From: Ancylobacter sonchi
Lineage (GTDB): Bacteria > Pseudomonadota > Alphaproteobacteria > Rhizobiales > Xanthobacteraceae
NCBI RefSeq assembly: GCF_018390695.1
Contig: NZ_JAHBGF010000010.1
Location: forward strand, 186,001 to 250,000
Reading direction: 5' to 3'
Length of the DNA: 64,000 bases
In this document: positions 15,761 through 25,978 of the stretch, in pieces
Numbering within the stretch: position 1 is the first letter of the stretch
Layout: each line of letters opens with the position of its first letter
The notes under the pieces: model-generated
What the model was told of the DNA's origin: nothing
What the model saw: the letters and a program-made list of their open reading frames with translations, nothing else
Database searches by the model: none
Program-made: the position numbers and the translations under genes

Positions 15761-18700
15761 GTGGGACGTGTGCGCTTTGGGGCCGTGCGCGCGAGCGGGC
15801 CCTGTCTTGCCCTGGTGCTGCCCGCCGCCACCCTGCTGGCTTCCCCGACGCCCGGCCATGCCCAGGTCATCCAGTCCGTGACGTGTCTCGTGGAGGGCAG
15901 CGCCCGCTACGGCATCAATACCGAAGGGATCACGGTCACCTCCGGTACCGCCGCCAGCGATGCGAACGCGACGGTGTATGCGCAGTCCCTTGGCGCCAAT
16001 GGCGGGGTGCAGGGCGGGAATGCCGGCGCGGTGACCATCACCGCCGACGGCACGATTTCCGCGCCGGCCGCCGGTACGGCCGCGGTGCAGGGCCCGGGCG
16101 GGCTCGCCGTGCCGCAGAGCGCGGCGGTCTGGGCGCAGTCGCTGGGCGGCTGCGGCAATGTCGCGCCCGGCAACGCCGCCGGCGCCGGCGGCACGGCGGG
16201 GGCGGTCACCGTCACCGCCAATGCGGACACGGTGATCGATCTCGGCCCGAACGTCGCGGGCATCTACGCCCTCAGCGCCGGCGGGCAGGGCGCCGGCTAC
16301 ACCTATGACGCCACCCACGATCTCGGGCCGGGTGGCGATGCGGGGACCGTGACCGTCAACTTCGCCGGCACGATCAACGGGCAGGGCGCCGACAACGCCT
16401 ATGGCATCTACGCGCTGTCGGCCGGCGGCGCGTCGGGGGCGACCGACAGCAAATATTCGGTGTCGGGCGGCGATGCCGGCAATGTCTATGTGACGCTCTC
16501 TTCGGGCGCGCGGATTGACGTGTCCGGCGACGCGTCGATCGGGGTTTTCGCGGCGAGCGTCGGCGGCCTGTCCTGGTACGCCGACAACGGCACCTACGGC
16601 GGCCACCAGAACGGCGACGGCGCCGACGTCACCGTCACCACCCAATCCGACGTCACGATCAACACATCGGGCGAGCTGGGCATCGGCATCCTCGCCTTGA
16701 GCACCGGCGGCAATTCGACGACCTCCCAGCAGCCGCCGGACAGCCTCCAGGAAAACGGCGAGAACGCCAAACCCACCGACTACGCCCCGCCCGGCAATGC
16801 CGGCGACGTGCAGGTGAACAACCAGGCGACCATCACCACGGCGGGCGACGTCTCGGTCGGCATCGCCGCGATCAGCGCGACGGGCGGGCGCGGTGCCGGA
16901 CAGGTCATGCTGGTGGACGGCACCTATGTGATCGACCAGGTGGGGCAGGTCGGTCCGGGAGCGGGCTCGCCGGGAACAGTGACCGTCACCAACTCCGCGA
17001 CGATCACCACCAGCGGCATAGGTGCCATCGGCATACTCGGCCTCAGCCTTGGCGGCGCGGGCGGGGTGATGGACAGCGGCCCCGGACTGCTCAGCCTGCT
17101 CGGCGGCACCGCCGCCGGCACCGGCGCCGCCGGCAATACGGTGGAGATCACCGACACCGGCACCATCGTCACCACCGGCACCGCCGCCATCGGCATACTC
17201 GCCGAGAGCGTCGGCGGCGGCGGCGGCACGGCGACGGGCACTCATGGCGTGGTCGCCGTCGGCACCAATGGCGGCGCCGGCGGCAATGGCGGCCAGGTCG
17301 AGGTCGAGAAGCTCGGCGGCTCCATCGGCACCTCGGGCGACGGCGCCTTCGGCATCCTCGCCCAGAGCATCGGCGGCGGCGGCGGCAATGGTGCCAATGC
17401 GTCCGGCCTGTGGGCCGCGGTCGGCGGCGCCGGCGGCGCGTCAGGCGACGGCGGCGAGGTGGACGTCACCCTGCAATCCTCCACCGTGCAGACCGCCGGC
17501 GATTTCGCGGCAGGCGTCGGTGCCCAGTCGGTCGGCGGCGGTGGTGGCAATGGCGGCTACGCCAAGAGCTATTCGCTCGTCGCGCCGGTGAGCACGGCCA
17601 TTGGCGGCACTGGCAGTGGCGGCGGGGCGGGCGGCGTGATCGACATCACGGTCACCGACAGCTCGATCGGCACCTCCGGCGCCCATGCGCCGGCCCTGCT
17701 GGCGCAGTCTGTCGGCGGGGGCGGAGGCACCGGCGGCGCGGCGGCGGTCTATTCGACCGGTGTCAGCCTGGTTGTCACCACCGCCATCGGCGGCGACGCG
17801 AGCAATGGCGGCGCCGGCGGCGCGGTCACCGTCACCGGAACCCAGGCGACCTATGCGACCACCGGGCTCGATTCCGTCGGCATCCTCGCCCAGAGCGTCG
17901 GTGGCGGCGGCGGCAATGGCGGTTCGGCCCTGTCGCGCTCGGAAGCGCTGCCGGCCTCCGATCTGCCGACCGTCTCCATCGACACCAGCGTCGGCGGCAC
18001 CGGCGGTGCCGGCGGGGCGGGCGGCGCCGCCACGGTGAGCAATATCGGCAAGGTTTCCACCCAGGGCGACGGCTCCATCGGCATTCTCGCCCAGAGCGTC
18101 GGCGGTGGCGGCGGCAATGGCGCCGATGCCAGTGCCTTCGCGCGCTCGATCGAAGGGGCGCTTCCCAACGTCAAGATCAGCGTCGCGGTCGGCGGCAAGG
18201 GCGGTGCCGGCGGCGACGGCGCGGCGGTCAGCGTGACCAATGGCAACCCGAACGATCCGTGCGGCGCGCGTTGCGCCGGCACGGTCACGACCGAAGGCGA
18301 CAACGCGGCCGGCATCCTCGCCCAGTCGATCGGCGGCGGCGGCGGCAATGGCGGCGCCGGCAATGGCAGCGTCAGCAGCCCCAATCTCGGTGGCGACACC
18401 GGCACCGCGATCGACGCGACCATCGGGGTGGGCGGCACCGGCGGCGACGGCGGCACCGGCGGGACGGTGGCGGTCGAGAACACCGCCGGCAGCCTCGTCC
18501 AGACCTACGGCTCGGGCTCGCAGGGCATCCTCGCCCAGTCGATCGGCGGCGGCGGCGGCAATGCGGGCGGCGGTACGGCGGCGGGCAGCGGCGACAACGT
18601 CGTGATGAACGTGTCGGTCGGCGGGGCGGGCGGCACCGGCGCCTATGCCCAGACGGTCACCGTGACCAATGAGGGCACCATCGCCACCGGCCAGCTGGTC

Positions 18701-21700
18701 GAGGGCAATGGCGGCGCCTACACCACCGGCGGCGACGCGGTGGGCATCCTCGCCCAGTCCATCGGTGGCGGCGGTGGCGCTGCCGGCTCCTCGGACGCCG
18801 CGGCCACTATCTCGACGCTGTTCCAGATCGAGGATCTGCTAAACGCGCCGAGCAACAGCTACATCGGCTCCGTCACGATCGGCGGCACGGGCGGCACGGG
18901 CGGCGACGGCGGCACCGTGCAGGTCACCAATACCGGCGGCATCACCACCCTCGGCGAACGCGCCTACGGCATCCTCGCCCAGAGCATCGGCGGCGGCGGC
19001 GGCACCGGCGGCGCGGCGACGTCGGCGGCGAACTCGGTGGCCGGCGGGCCGGACGGCGGCAAGTCCGGCACCTATTCGGCGATCGTGTCGGTCGGCGGCA
19101 GCGGCGGCGCGGCCGGGCAGGGCGGCACGGTGACGGTCCAGGGTTTCGGCACCGTGCTCACCGCCGGCTACGGCGCCGTCGGCATCCTCGCCCAGTCCGT
19201 CGGCGGCGGAGGCGGCGTGGGCGCGGAAGGCAGCGTCAACAATACCACCACCCTCGGCATCGGCGGCGACTGGAACGGCAAAGGTTCGGCCGGGGGCGAC
19301 GGCAGCGCCGTCACCGTCAGCACCGGCCCGGTGACGACGCTCGGCGACGACGCGCACGGCATCGTCGCGCAATCGGTCGGCGGCGGCGGCGGCCTCGGCA
19401 GCGCCGGCTGCACCAATTCCACCGAGGCCTCGGCAGGGGGCATCGCGACCACCCTGTGCTACGGCAACACCGCCGGCCTCACCGGCAGCTTCGCGCCGTG
19501 GAACGACGCCTCTTCCTACACCATCCAGATGGGCGGCGGCGCCGGGGCCAGCGGCGCGGGCGGCGACGTTATCGTGACCGTCGACGAGGCGCTGTCCACC
19601 AGCGGTGCCCGCAGCATGGGCGTGATCGCGCAGAGCATCGGCGGTGGCGGCGGTCTCGTCACCGTGCCGGCCGGGAACACCGCGTCGGTGCAGCTGCAGG
19701 CGGCACCGGGCGCCAATGGCGGGGCGTCCGGGACGGTCACCGTCACCGAGACCGCCACCGGTGCCATTGCCACCACCGGCGCCGGCGCCTGGGGCATCCT
19801 CGCCCAAAGCCTTTATGGCGGCGGCGGCTTCGCCGGCGATCCTTCGCTGCCGGCGCAGGCGCTCGTCTCCAACACGCTGACCACGTCCGGCAGCGTGGGC
19901 ACGGCCGGCGCCGTCACCGTCAATGTCGCCGGCGGCATCGCCACTACCGGCGCCAATGCCCATGGCGTCGTGGCGCAATCGGTGGGCGGCGGTGGTGGCA
20001 TCGCCAATTCCGCGGCGAATGACAGCCTCGTCTTCGGCAACAGCGCGCAGATCTACGGCATCTCGGAGGGCGAGCACGCGGCAACCGGCGGCGCGGTGAC
20101 CGTCACCGTCGCGGCCGGCGGGTCGATCAAGGCCACCGGCGCCGGTTCCATCGGCATCCTCGCCCAGAGCACCGGCGTCGCCTCCAGCCAGAACGGCTAT
20201 CAGACGCCACCCATCGACATCACCATCGACGGCACCGTGCTCGGCGGCACCCTGACCGGCGCCACCGCTTTTCAGCCGGTCGCCGGGCTCGTGCTTTCCG
20301 GCGGCGGCTACGCTTCGGCCGACTGGAGCGCCGCCAATCAGGTGACGATCGGCGCCGGCGGTTCGCTCGGCACGGTCGACGGGGCGAATGGCTGGGCCAT
20401 CGTCGGCTCGGACGGCTATACCAGCGTCACCAACTACGGAACCGTCACCGGCGGCATCAATCTCGGCGCGTCCTTCGGCATCGTCACCAATTACGGCCTG
20501 CTGAATACCGGGACGCAGATGAACCTGGCGTCGCTCGTCAATGACGGGACGGTCAATGTCGCCGGCAAGGGGGCGGTGGGTACCACGCAGGTCGTCGGCT
20601 CCTACACGCAGGGGGCGTCCGGCACGCTGGCCGCGGACATCGACGCCCTCGCCGTGCAGCAGGCCGACCTGCTGACCGTCGACGGCAAGGCCGAGCTGCT
20701 GGGCACCATCGTCCCCAACGCGAAGAACCTGCTGTACGGTTCCTATCAGGTCCTCGGCGCTGGCTCGCTCGACGCGCATGTCAGCGCGCCGTCCTCGCTG
20801 CTGTTCGACTGGGGCGTGGCCGTCTACGACAACCAGATCTGGCTGGAGCCCATCGCCGATTTCACCCCGGCCGGCGTGACGCTGAGCCCTGCCGAAGCGT
20901 CCCTTGCCGACTATCTCGGCGATGGCTGGAACGGCATCGGCTCGCCGACCTTCTTCGCCCCGCTGTTCGGTGCCCTCTCGAAGATCGGCGACGGCAGCTC
21001 CTATGTCGCGGCGCTCAAGGCGCTCTCCCCGGAGGCGTCGCAGGCGCAGGCCACCGCGCTTCTGAGCAATGCCGGCACGGTGCTGGGGGCGGCGCTGAGC
21101 TGCCCGGTCTTCGTCACCTCCGGGACGCTGCTCGGCGAGGACGAATGCGCCTGGGCCAAGGTGACCGGCAGCTGGTTCAGCCAGTCGCAGACCCGCGACA
21201 CTCAGGGTTTCGACGTTTCGCAGGTGACCTACCGGCTCGGCGCCCAGAAGGAGCTGTCGCCCGGCTGGTATCTCGGCGGCTCGTTCGGCGCCGGTCCGAC
21301 CTCGTCCTCCTCCGACAACGGTTCCAGCGGCGACGGCTACACCGTCGACGGCAGCGTCTCGGTCAAGCATGTGGCGGGGCCCTGGCTGTTCGCCGGCTCG
21401 CTCGCGGTCGCCCATGGCAGCTACGACAATAGCCGGCTCGTCGAACTGACCGTCGACGGCATGGCGCCGGCGGTGCTCGACAGCGACAGCAGCATGACCC
21501 TCGTCGCCGGCCGGCTGCGGGCGGGCTACGAATTCACCTTCCCGGACTGGTACATCCGGCCCTATGCCGATCTCGACTTCGTCTATGCCAATGCGCCGGG
21601 CTACCGGGAGCAGGGCGCCTCGCTCTACGCACTCGATGTGCAGGGCGGCGACTACACCAGCGTGGTCTTATCGCCCATGCTGGAGATCGGCGGCCGCTTC

Positions 21701-21976
21701 GCACTGGATGACGCGATCCTGCGCCCCTATCTGAGCGCCGGGGTGAGCTTCAATTCGAACGACACTCGCGTGGTGAGCGCGCGCTTCGCCGGGGCGTCGG
21801 CCGAGACCGGCAGCTTCGAGACCTATCTGAACATGCCGGCCGTCATCGGCACCGTCATGGCGGGCCTTACCCTCTACAAGGCCGGCGGCTTCGAGGCGAG
21901 GGCGGAATACGCCTTCTCAGCCGGCGATTCCTTCCAGGCGCAGAGCGGCAGCCTGCGCCTCGCCTATCATTTCTGA
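15761..21976 (+). CDS. Giant autotransporter with glycine-rich passenger repeats
   Basis: About 2071 residues from the GTG at 15761, which has GGGGAG 8 bp upstream. The frame is open back to a GTG at 15668, which would give a 66-residue signal region. The signal sequence has LALVLPAATLLASPTPGHAQ. The passenger (to about residue 1640) is made of roughly two dozen imperfect repeats centred on GILAQS(V/I)GGGGGxGG, each followed by a stretch like V-T-V-T-x-x-G-x-I-x-T-x-G, the pattern of a beta-helix. The C-terminal part, about 280 residues (from about CAWAKVTGSWFSQSQTRD), is the autotransporter beta-barrel and ends in Phe (RLAYHF). It is a type Va secreted surface protein, possibly an adhesin. 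No protease catalytic motif was recognised in the passenger. Confidence 0.93.
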   Translation: MGRVRFGAVRASGPCLALVLPAATLLASPTPGHAQVIQSVTCLVEGSARYGINTEGITVTSGTAASDANATVYAQSLGANGGVQGGNAGAVTITADGTISAPAAGTAAVQGPGGLAVPQSAAVWAQSLGGCGNVAPGNAAGAGGTAGAVTVTANADTVIDLGPNVAGIYALSAGGQGAGYTYDATHDLGPGGDAGTVTVNFAGTINGQGADNAYGIYALSAGGASGATDSKYSVSGGDAGNVYVTLSSGARIDVSGDASIGVFAASVGGLSWYADNGTYGGHQNGDGADVTVTTQSDVTINTSGELGIGILALSTGGNSTTSQQPPDSLQENGENAKPTDYAPPGNAGDVQVNNQATITTAGDVSVGIAAISATGGRGAGQVMLVDGTYVIDQVGQVGPGAGSPGTVTVTNSATITTSGIGAIGILGLSLGGAGGVMDSGPGLLSLLGGTAAGTGAAGNTVEITDTGTIVTTGTAAIGILAESVGGGGGTATGTHGVVAVGTNGGAGGNGGQVEVEKLGGSIGTSGDGAFGILAQSIGGGGGNGANASGLWAAVGGAGGASGDGGEVDVTLQSSTVQTAGDFAAGVGAQSVGGGGGNGGYAKSYSLVAPVSTAIGGTGSGGGAGGVIDITVTDSSIGTSGAHAPALLAQSVGGGGGTGGAAAVYSTGVSLVVTTAIGGDASNGGAGGAVTVTGTQATYATTGLDSVGILAQSVGGGGGNGGSALSRSEALPASDLPTVSIDTSVGGTGGAGGAGGAATVSNIGKVSTQGDGSIGILAQSVGGGGGNGADASAFARSIEGALPNVKISVAVGGKGGAGGDGAAVSVTNGNPNDPCGARCAGTVTTEGDNAAGILAQSIGGGGGNGGAGNGSVSSPNLGGDTGTAIDATIGVGGTGGDGGTGGTVAVENTAGSLVQTYGSGSQGILAQSIGGGGGNAGGGTAAGSGDNVVMNVSVGGAGGTGAYAQTVTVTNEGTIATGQLVEGNGGAYTTGGDAVGILAQSIGGGGGAAGSSDAAATISTLFQIEDLLNAPSNSYIGSVTIGGTGGTGGDGGTVQVTNTGGITTLGERAYGILAQSIGGGGGTGGAATSAANSVAGGPDGGKSGTYSAIVSVGGSGGAAGQGGTVTVQGFGTVLTAGYGAVGILAQSVGGGGGVGAEGSVNNTTTLGIGGDWNGKGSAGGDGSAVTVSTGPVTTLGDDAHGIVAQSVGGGGGLGSAGCTNSTEASAGGIATTLCYGNTAGLTGSFAPWNDASSYTIQMGGGAGASGAGGDVIVTVDEALSTSGARSMGVIAQSIGGGGGLVTVPAGNTASVQLQAAPGANGGASGTVTVTETATGAIATTGAGAWGILAQSLYGGGGFAGDPSLPAQALVSNTLTTSGSVGTAGAVTVNVAGGIATTGANAHGVVAQSVGGGGGIANSAANDSLVFGNSAQIYGISEGEHAATGGAVTVTVAAGGSIKATGAGSIGILAQSTGVASSQNGYQTPPIDITIDGTVLGGTLTGATAFQPVAGLVLSGGGYASADWSAANQVTIGAGGSLGTVDGANGWAIVGSDGYTSVTNYGTVTGGINLGASFGIVTNYGLLNTGTQMNLASLVNDGTVNVAGKGAVGTTQVVGSYTQGASGTLAADIDALAVQQADLLTVDGKAELLGTIVPNAKNLLYGSYQVLGAGSLDAHVSAPSSLLFDWGVAVYDNQIWLEPIADFTPAGVTLSPAEASLADYLGDGWNGIGSPTFFAPLFGALSKIGDGSSYVAALKALSPEASQAQATALLSNAGTVLGAALSCPVFVTSGTLLGEDECAWAKVTGSWFSQSQTRDTQGFDVSQVTYRLGAQKELSPGWYLGGSFGAGPTSSSSDNGSSGDGYTVDGSVSVKHVAGPWLFAGSLAVAHGSYDNSRLVELTVDGMAPAVLDSDSSMTLVAGRLRAGYEFTFPDWYIRPYADLDFVYANAPGYREQGASLYALDVQGGDYTSVVLSPMLEIGGRFALDDAILRPYLSAGVSFNSNDTRVVSARFAGASAETGSFETYLNMPAVIGTVMAGLTLYKAGGFEARAEYAFSAGDSFQAQSGSLRLAYHF

Positions 21977-22319
21977 GCGCGGGAGGGGGCCTGCGCTGTC
22001 GGTCACGCGGTGCGGCGGGCGCGGGTATCGGGAGACCGTGGATATATTCCGCAGCGTAATTCGATATGCGGACTATTCGGTGCTGTCCATGACGCTGCGC
22101 AGGACGATAATGCGCGTCGAACAATCCTGTCGCTCTTGAAGACCTTGTCATTCCGTCACTTAATCGATCAGTTAATTGGTCTAGCTTCGCGGCAGGAAGG
22201 TTTCCCCTCGCGTTGTAGGTGCCTGATGGCGGGCAACACCGAGATGACGCGGGTCGGAACGGGCATGCCAAGGCGCGAAACGGCGCCGGGGGCGCATTGA
22301 TGCGGTTCGGGGGAGTGCA
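21977..22319. other. Intergenic region between autotransporter and RTX genes
   Basis: 343 bp. The section from about 22030 to 22200 is less GC-rich than the flanks and probably contains the promoter of the RTX gene. No clear terminator hairpin with a T-run was found after the autotransporter stop, and no gene is supported. Confidence 0.4.
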
Positions 22320-24884
22320 ATGGCAGTCAAGGTCGCTACCAGCAACAATGAAATCGTGAACGGCACCGAAGACGCCGACGAGCTGTACTCGGGCGGTTTC
22401 AACAATGTCACGCTGAATGGACTTGGCGAGGATGACAGAATCTACGCCAATGACGGGATCGGCGGCGAGTTCAATGGCGGCGGCGGCAACGATTTTCTGT
22501 CTGGATTTCCCCTCGATCCCGACCGATTTCCGAATGTCGGGGGTGTTTTCAATGGTGGCGACGGCGACGATATCGTGACCGGCACCAGTGGCACCTTCAA
22601 TGGTGGCAACGGCAACGACGACATCGGCACATCGTCGACCACGACCGCTATTCTGAACGGAGATGATGGTGACGACCAATTAGACGTGTCCTCGGAAAGC
22701 GGCACCTTCCAGATTAATGGCGGGAGTGGCTATGATGTTTTAAACATTTCTGAGGTGAATTTTCAGAAGCTTGATATAGTACGGTATGGTGATCAAGTTT
22801 TTCTGTCTTATTATGGCTATAAGGCGACGATTACCGGCGTTGAATATTTCAGATTTTACGACGTGGACGCTGAAGGGAGTAAGTGGAAAGAATTTACGCT
22901 GGAGACCCTCGGTTCCCATCCCGATCGGGTCGCTGCGGTCGCGGCCACCGGCGATGATTATATTGATGGGCTGATCGACGGCGAGAAGTGGATAGGTGGA
23001 ATAACCTACAGCTTCGGAATTTATGTAGACGATCAGCAGCGCGTCCTTGCCAGCGCCCTGCTGCGTGGCCCGCTTGTTCGGGAATATTATGATCAGACTG
23101 AGGTGAATTACGGTGTTTATGGAAGCGTAACCAGTCTTGTCGCCGCCAGTATAACGCGCTCGCCGTCGGTCGGTCATGATGAAGACGCGAACTTCTATGC
23201 GAATGACGGCGACATAAAGTTCCAGAATGCCAGCGGCTTCGAGCCGTCCTATGTCGCCTATCCGCCGAGCATCGGCAGCATCACGTTCAACTCGTCGCTG
23301 AACGGCACCGATGACGATCTGCGTTATCCCAGCGTCGGCAGCTACGCCTACCTCGTCTACCTGCAGGGAGTCGGCCGCGCGCTGGGCTTGAAATCGGCCA
23401 GCGAGGCCGGCGGGGTCGCCGATGTCGCGGTGCCGGCGGACAAGGATTCGCTCGAATACACGGTGATGAGCGCGCGCTCCTATCCCGGCGGGCCGGCCGG
23501 CGACTACACGAATGGCGAGTGGGACTTTCCGCAGACCTTCATGGCGCTGGACATCCAGGCGCTGCAAAAGCTTTACGGCGTGGATTACACCACCAACGCG
23601 ATCAACACCACCTACAAATGGGACTCGACGGGGGCGATGTTCGTCAACGGCGTCAGGGTGATGGCCGCCGGCCAGTATGTGGATCAGCACTTGAGGGCTT
23701 CGATCCACCCGGGCGCGGACACGATCTTCCTGACGGTGTGGGACGGCGGTGGTCACGACACCTATGACTTCTCGAACTACACCGACAACATGACCATTGA
23801 CCTATCGCCGGGTGGGGCGAGCCTGTTCTCGCAGGCGCAGCGCGCCTCGCTCGGCGACGGCGTCATGGCGCGCGGCAACGTCTACAATTCCTATCTGTAC
23901 AACGATAATCCCCGCGCGCTGATCGAGAACGCCATCGGCGGCAGCGGCAACGACACGCTGCGCGGCAACATCGCCAACAATGTGCTGAACGGCAGTGCCG
24001 GCGCCGATACCATGACCGGCCTTGCCGGCAATGACAGCTATGTGGTCGACAATCTCGGCGATGTCGTCGTCGAGGCGGCCGGCGAGGGCACGGATCTCGT
24101 CTATGTCCGGGTGAGCGGCTATGTGCTGACCGCCAATGTCGAGAACGCCCAGGCCGAGGATGGCTACGGCAAGATCGAGATACGGGGCAATGCGCTGGCC
24201 AATATCATGACCGGCAATCAGGATAAAAACGCGCTCTACGGCAATGCCGGGGCCGACACGCTGTATGGCAATGCCGGCAATGATCACCTCGACGGCGGCA
24301 CCGGGGCGGACGCCATGGTCGGTGGCTCCGGCTACGACACCTACATCGTCGATAATTATTCCGACGTGGTCTACGAAAAGCCGGGCGAGGGCATCGATAC
24401 GCTGTGGACCTCGGTGAGCCGCGGGCTCGACGCCGATTTCGAGAACATCGTGCTGTTCGGCACCGCCACCGATGCCGGCGGCAACGGCAAGGATAACACT
24501 GTCGCCGGCAATGAACTGAACAACAACCTCTATGGCGGCGGCGGGTCGGACAGCCTGTACGGCCACGTCGGCAGCGACCGGCTGTTCGGCGAGGACGGCA
24601 ACGACTACATGACCGGCGGCACCGGCCGGGACGCCTATTATGGCGGCGCCGGCTACGATTACGCGATCCTGGAGAAGGGCGGCGGGGTCGACTATTTCGT
24701 CGACTGGAAGGTGTCGGAGGACCGTGTGGTGTTCGACAGCGACATCTTCCCGTCGATCGGGGCGGTGCTGACGGCGGCGTTCCAGAACGGCACCGATGTG
24801 GTGATCTGGGACGGCCATGACGGCATCGTGCTGCAGAACGCCAAGCTCACCGAGCTGACCACGAGCAACTTCCTGTTCACCTGA
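22320..24884 (+). CDS. RTX protein, serralysin-like with degenerate zinc site
   Basis: 854 residues without an N-terminal signal peptide, as expected of type I secretion. The first 120 residues have Ca-binding RTX-like runs (NGGGGNDFLSG, NGGDGDDIVTG). Residues about 180-420 resemble the M10/serralysin protease domain: the zinc helix position reads YLQGVGRALGLKS (residues 347-359) and the Met-turn YTVMS (Met383) is kept, followed by DIQALQKLYGVDYTTN. But the HExxHxxGxxH ligands are replaced (Q349, G350, R353, S359), so it should not be an active zinc protease. The C-terminal part carries many GGxGxDxUx repeats (GGSGNDTLRGN, GNAGNDHLDGGTGADAM, GEDGNDYMTGGTGRD) and ends in a hydrophobic LFT-type secretion tail. 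No secretion genes lie nearby. Confidence 0.88.
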   Translation: MAVKVATSNNEIVNGTEDADELYSGGFNNVTLNGLGEDDRIYANDGIGGEFNGGGGNDFLSGFPLDPDRFPNVGGVFNGGDGDDIVTGTSGTFNGGNGNDDIGTSSTTTAILNGDDGDDQLDVSSESGTFQINGGSGYDVLNISEVNFQKLDIVRYGDQVFLSYYGYKATITGVEYFRFYDVDAEGSKWKEFTLETLGSHPDRVAAVAATGDDYIDGLIDGEKWIGGITYSFGIYVDDQQRVLASALLRGPLVREYYDQTEVNYGVYGSVTSLVAASITRSPSVGHDEDANFYANDGDIKFQNASGFEPSYVAYPPSIGSITFNSSLNGTDDDLRYPSVGSYAYLVYLQGVGRALGLKSASEAGGVADVAVPADKDSLEYTVMSARSYPGGPAGDYTNGEWDFPQTFMALDIQALQKLYGVDYTTNAINTTYKWDSTGAMFVNGVRVMAAGQYVDQHLRASIHPGADTIFLTVWDGGGHDTYDFSNYTDNMTIDLSPGGASLFSQAQRASLGDGVMARGNVYNSYLYNDNPRALIENAIGGSGNDTLRGNIANNVLNGSAGADTMTGLAGNDSYVVDNLGDVVVEAAGEGTDLVYVRVSGYVLTANVENAQAEDGYGKIEIRGNALANIMTGNQDKNALYGNAGADTLYGNAGNDHLDGGTGADAMVGGSGYDTYIVDNYSDVVYEKPGEGIDTLWTSVSRGLDADFENIVLFGTATDAGGNGKDNTVAGNELNNNLYGGGGSDSLYGHVGSDRLFGEDGNDYMTGGTGRDAYYGGAGYDYAILEKGGGVDYFVDWKVSEDRVVFDSDIFPSIGAVLTAAFQNGTDVVIWDGHDGIVLQNAKLTELTTSNFLFT

Positions 24885-24897
24885 GGTTGCCGAGCCG

Positions 24898-24930
24898 CCC
24901 TGCCGTCGTCGGTCGCCGACGACGGCAGGG
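24898..24930. terminator. Bidirectional terminator hairpin
   Basis: CCCTGCCGTCGTCGG and CCGACGACGGCAGGG form a perfect 15-bp stem around a TCG loop between the convergent RTX and LysR genes. There is no T-tract, but the stem is very stable. Confidence 0.75.
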
Positions 24931-24942
24931 CCGGACTCGCCC

Positions 24943-25833
24943 CTAGGCATCGAGCATGGCGTGGATCGAGGCGATGAAGCGCTCGACGGCCTTGCGGGCG
25001 ATGCGTCGCCCCCCCAGCGCCATCACCAAAGAGACGCCGAGCTCCGGTTCGAAGGGGCGGACGGCCAGCCCCTCCCGGTCGGCACCGATCATGGTGAACT
25101 CGTCGACCAGCGTGATGCCCATCCCCTGACGGACGAGGTGGATCGCGATGGAGTAGCGGTTAGTTTCGGTCGCCGACTGCCGGCGATGGAGGAAGTCGGG
25201 AATGCCCGCCGCGAGCAGCATCACCAGCCGGGCGTCGGTGGTGATGTAGATCAGTTCGGCGGGGTCCATCTGTTCCCACTGCACACCTGACTGGCCTGAC
25301 TGTCCGGCCAGCGGATGCGTCGCCGGCAGCACGCAGACGATCCGTCCGCGGCGGATGACCGACAGCCCCTCCCGCTCGTCGGCGGTCGGGATTACCGCCA
25401 GGCCGACATCGTACTGCCCGCGCTCGACAAGGCCGGGGATCTCGTGGTTGAGGTGCATGTCGAGCGCCAGGCCGTAATCCGGCAATTCCCGGCGCATCGC
25501 CCTGGCGACGGGCGGCAGCAGGTTGAGGGCGAGGGCGGGCGTCGCCGCCACGCGCAGCTGACCGGTCCGTAAATGCCGGACATCGTTGAGATAGCGGTCG
25601 AAGCGGGAGAGCTCCTCCTCGATCCGCATGGCCTCCTCCAGCACCAGCGCCGCCTCCGCCGTCGGCATCAGCCGGCCGCGCACCCGTTCGAACAGGCGGA
25701 AGCCGAGGCGATGCTCCATCAGCGCGATCGACTTGCTCACCGAGGGCTGGGCCATGCCGAGCGCGGTGGCGGCCGCGGTCACCGAGCCAAGCCGCATCAC
25801 CGTGGTGAAGATTGTCATTTCCCGCCGGTCCAT
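24943..25833 (-). CDS. LysR family transcriptional regulator
   Basis: 296 residues with the standard LysR HTH at the N-terminus: FTTVMRLGSVTAAATALGMAQPSVSKSIALMEHRLGFRLFERVRGRLMPT. The C-terminal part is the periplasmic-binding-protein-like effector domain. It is divergent from the amino-acid-type ABC operon that starts at 25979. LysR proteins usually control the divergent unit with a co-inducer, so this one likely activates uptake of the ligand of that importer. A dyad at 25849-25871 fits a LysR site. Confidence 0.93.
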   Translation of the reverse strand: MDRREMTIFTTVMRLGSVTAAATALGMAQPSVSKSIALMEHRLGFRLFERVRGRLMPTAEAALVLEEAMRIEEELSRFDRYLNDVRHLRTGQLRVAATPALALNLLPPVARAMRRELPDYGLALDMHLNHEIPGLVERGQYDVGLAVIPTADEREGLSVIRRGRIVCVLPATHPLAGQSGQSGVQWEQMDPAELIYITTDARLVMLLAAGIPDFLHRRQSATETNRYSIAIHLVRQGMGITLVDEFTMIGADREGLAVRPFEPELGVSLVMALGGRRIARKAVERFIASIHAMLDA

Positions 25834-25848
25834 GGCATTTCCTTAGGC

Positions 25849-25871
25849 TATGGATTTCTAAAAAATCGCTA
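25849..25871. promoter_or_regulatory. LysR binding-site candidate
   Basis: TA-N2-GATTT-N5-AAATC-N2-TA is a dyad centred at about 25860, 16 bp upstream of the LysR start and 108 bp upstream of the binding-protein start. It has the size and AT content of a LysR box, lying in an AT-rich patch of the divergent promoter region. Confidence 0.45.
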
Positions 25872-25978
25872 TTGGACAGAATGGATATCGCTCGCCACCC
25901 TTGCGCCACAAGCCAAAAGGCATGCTCGGCGGAAGGCGTCGTTCCACCGGGCCGATCCAGACCAGAGGACGAACAGAG

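Noticed and set aside
18839-21415. 858-residue leftward open frame opposite the autotransporter
   Set aside because: Antisense to the Gly-rich repeats, so stop codons are rare. The product is Ala/Arg/Gly/Asp-rich without any domain; the rightward frame has signal peptide, repeats and beta-barrel.
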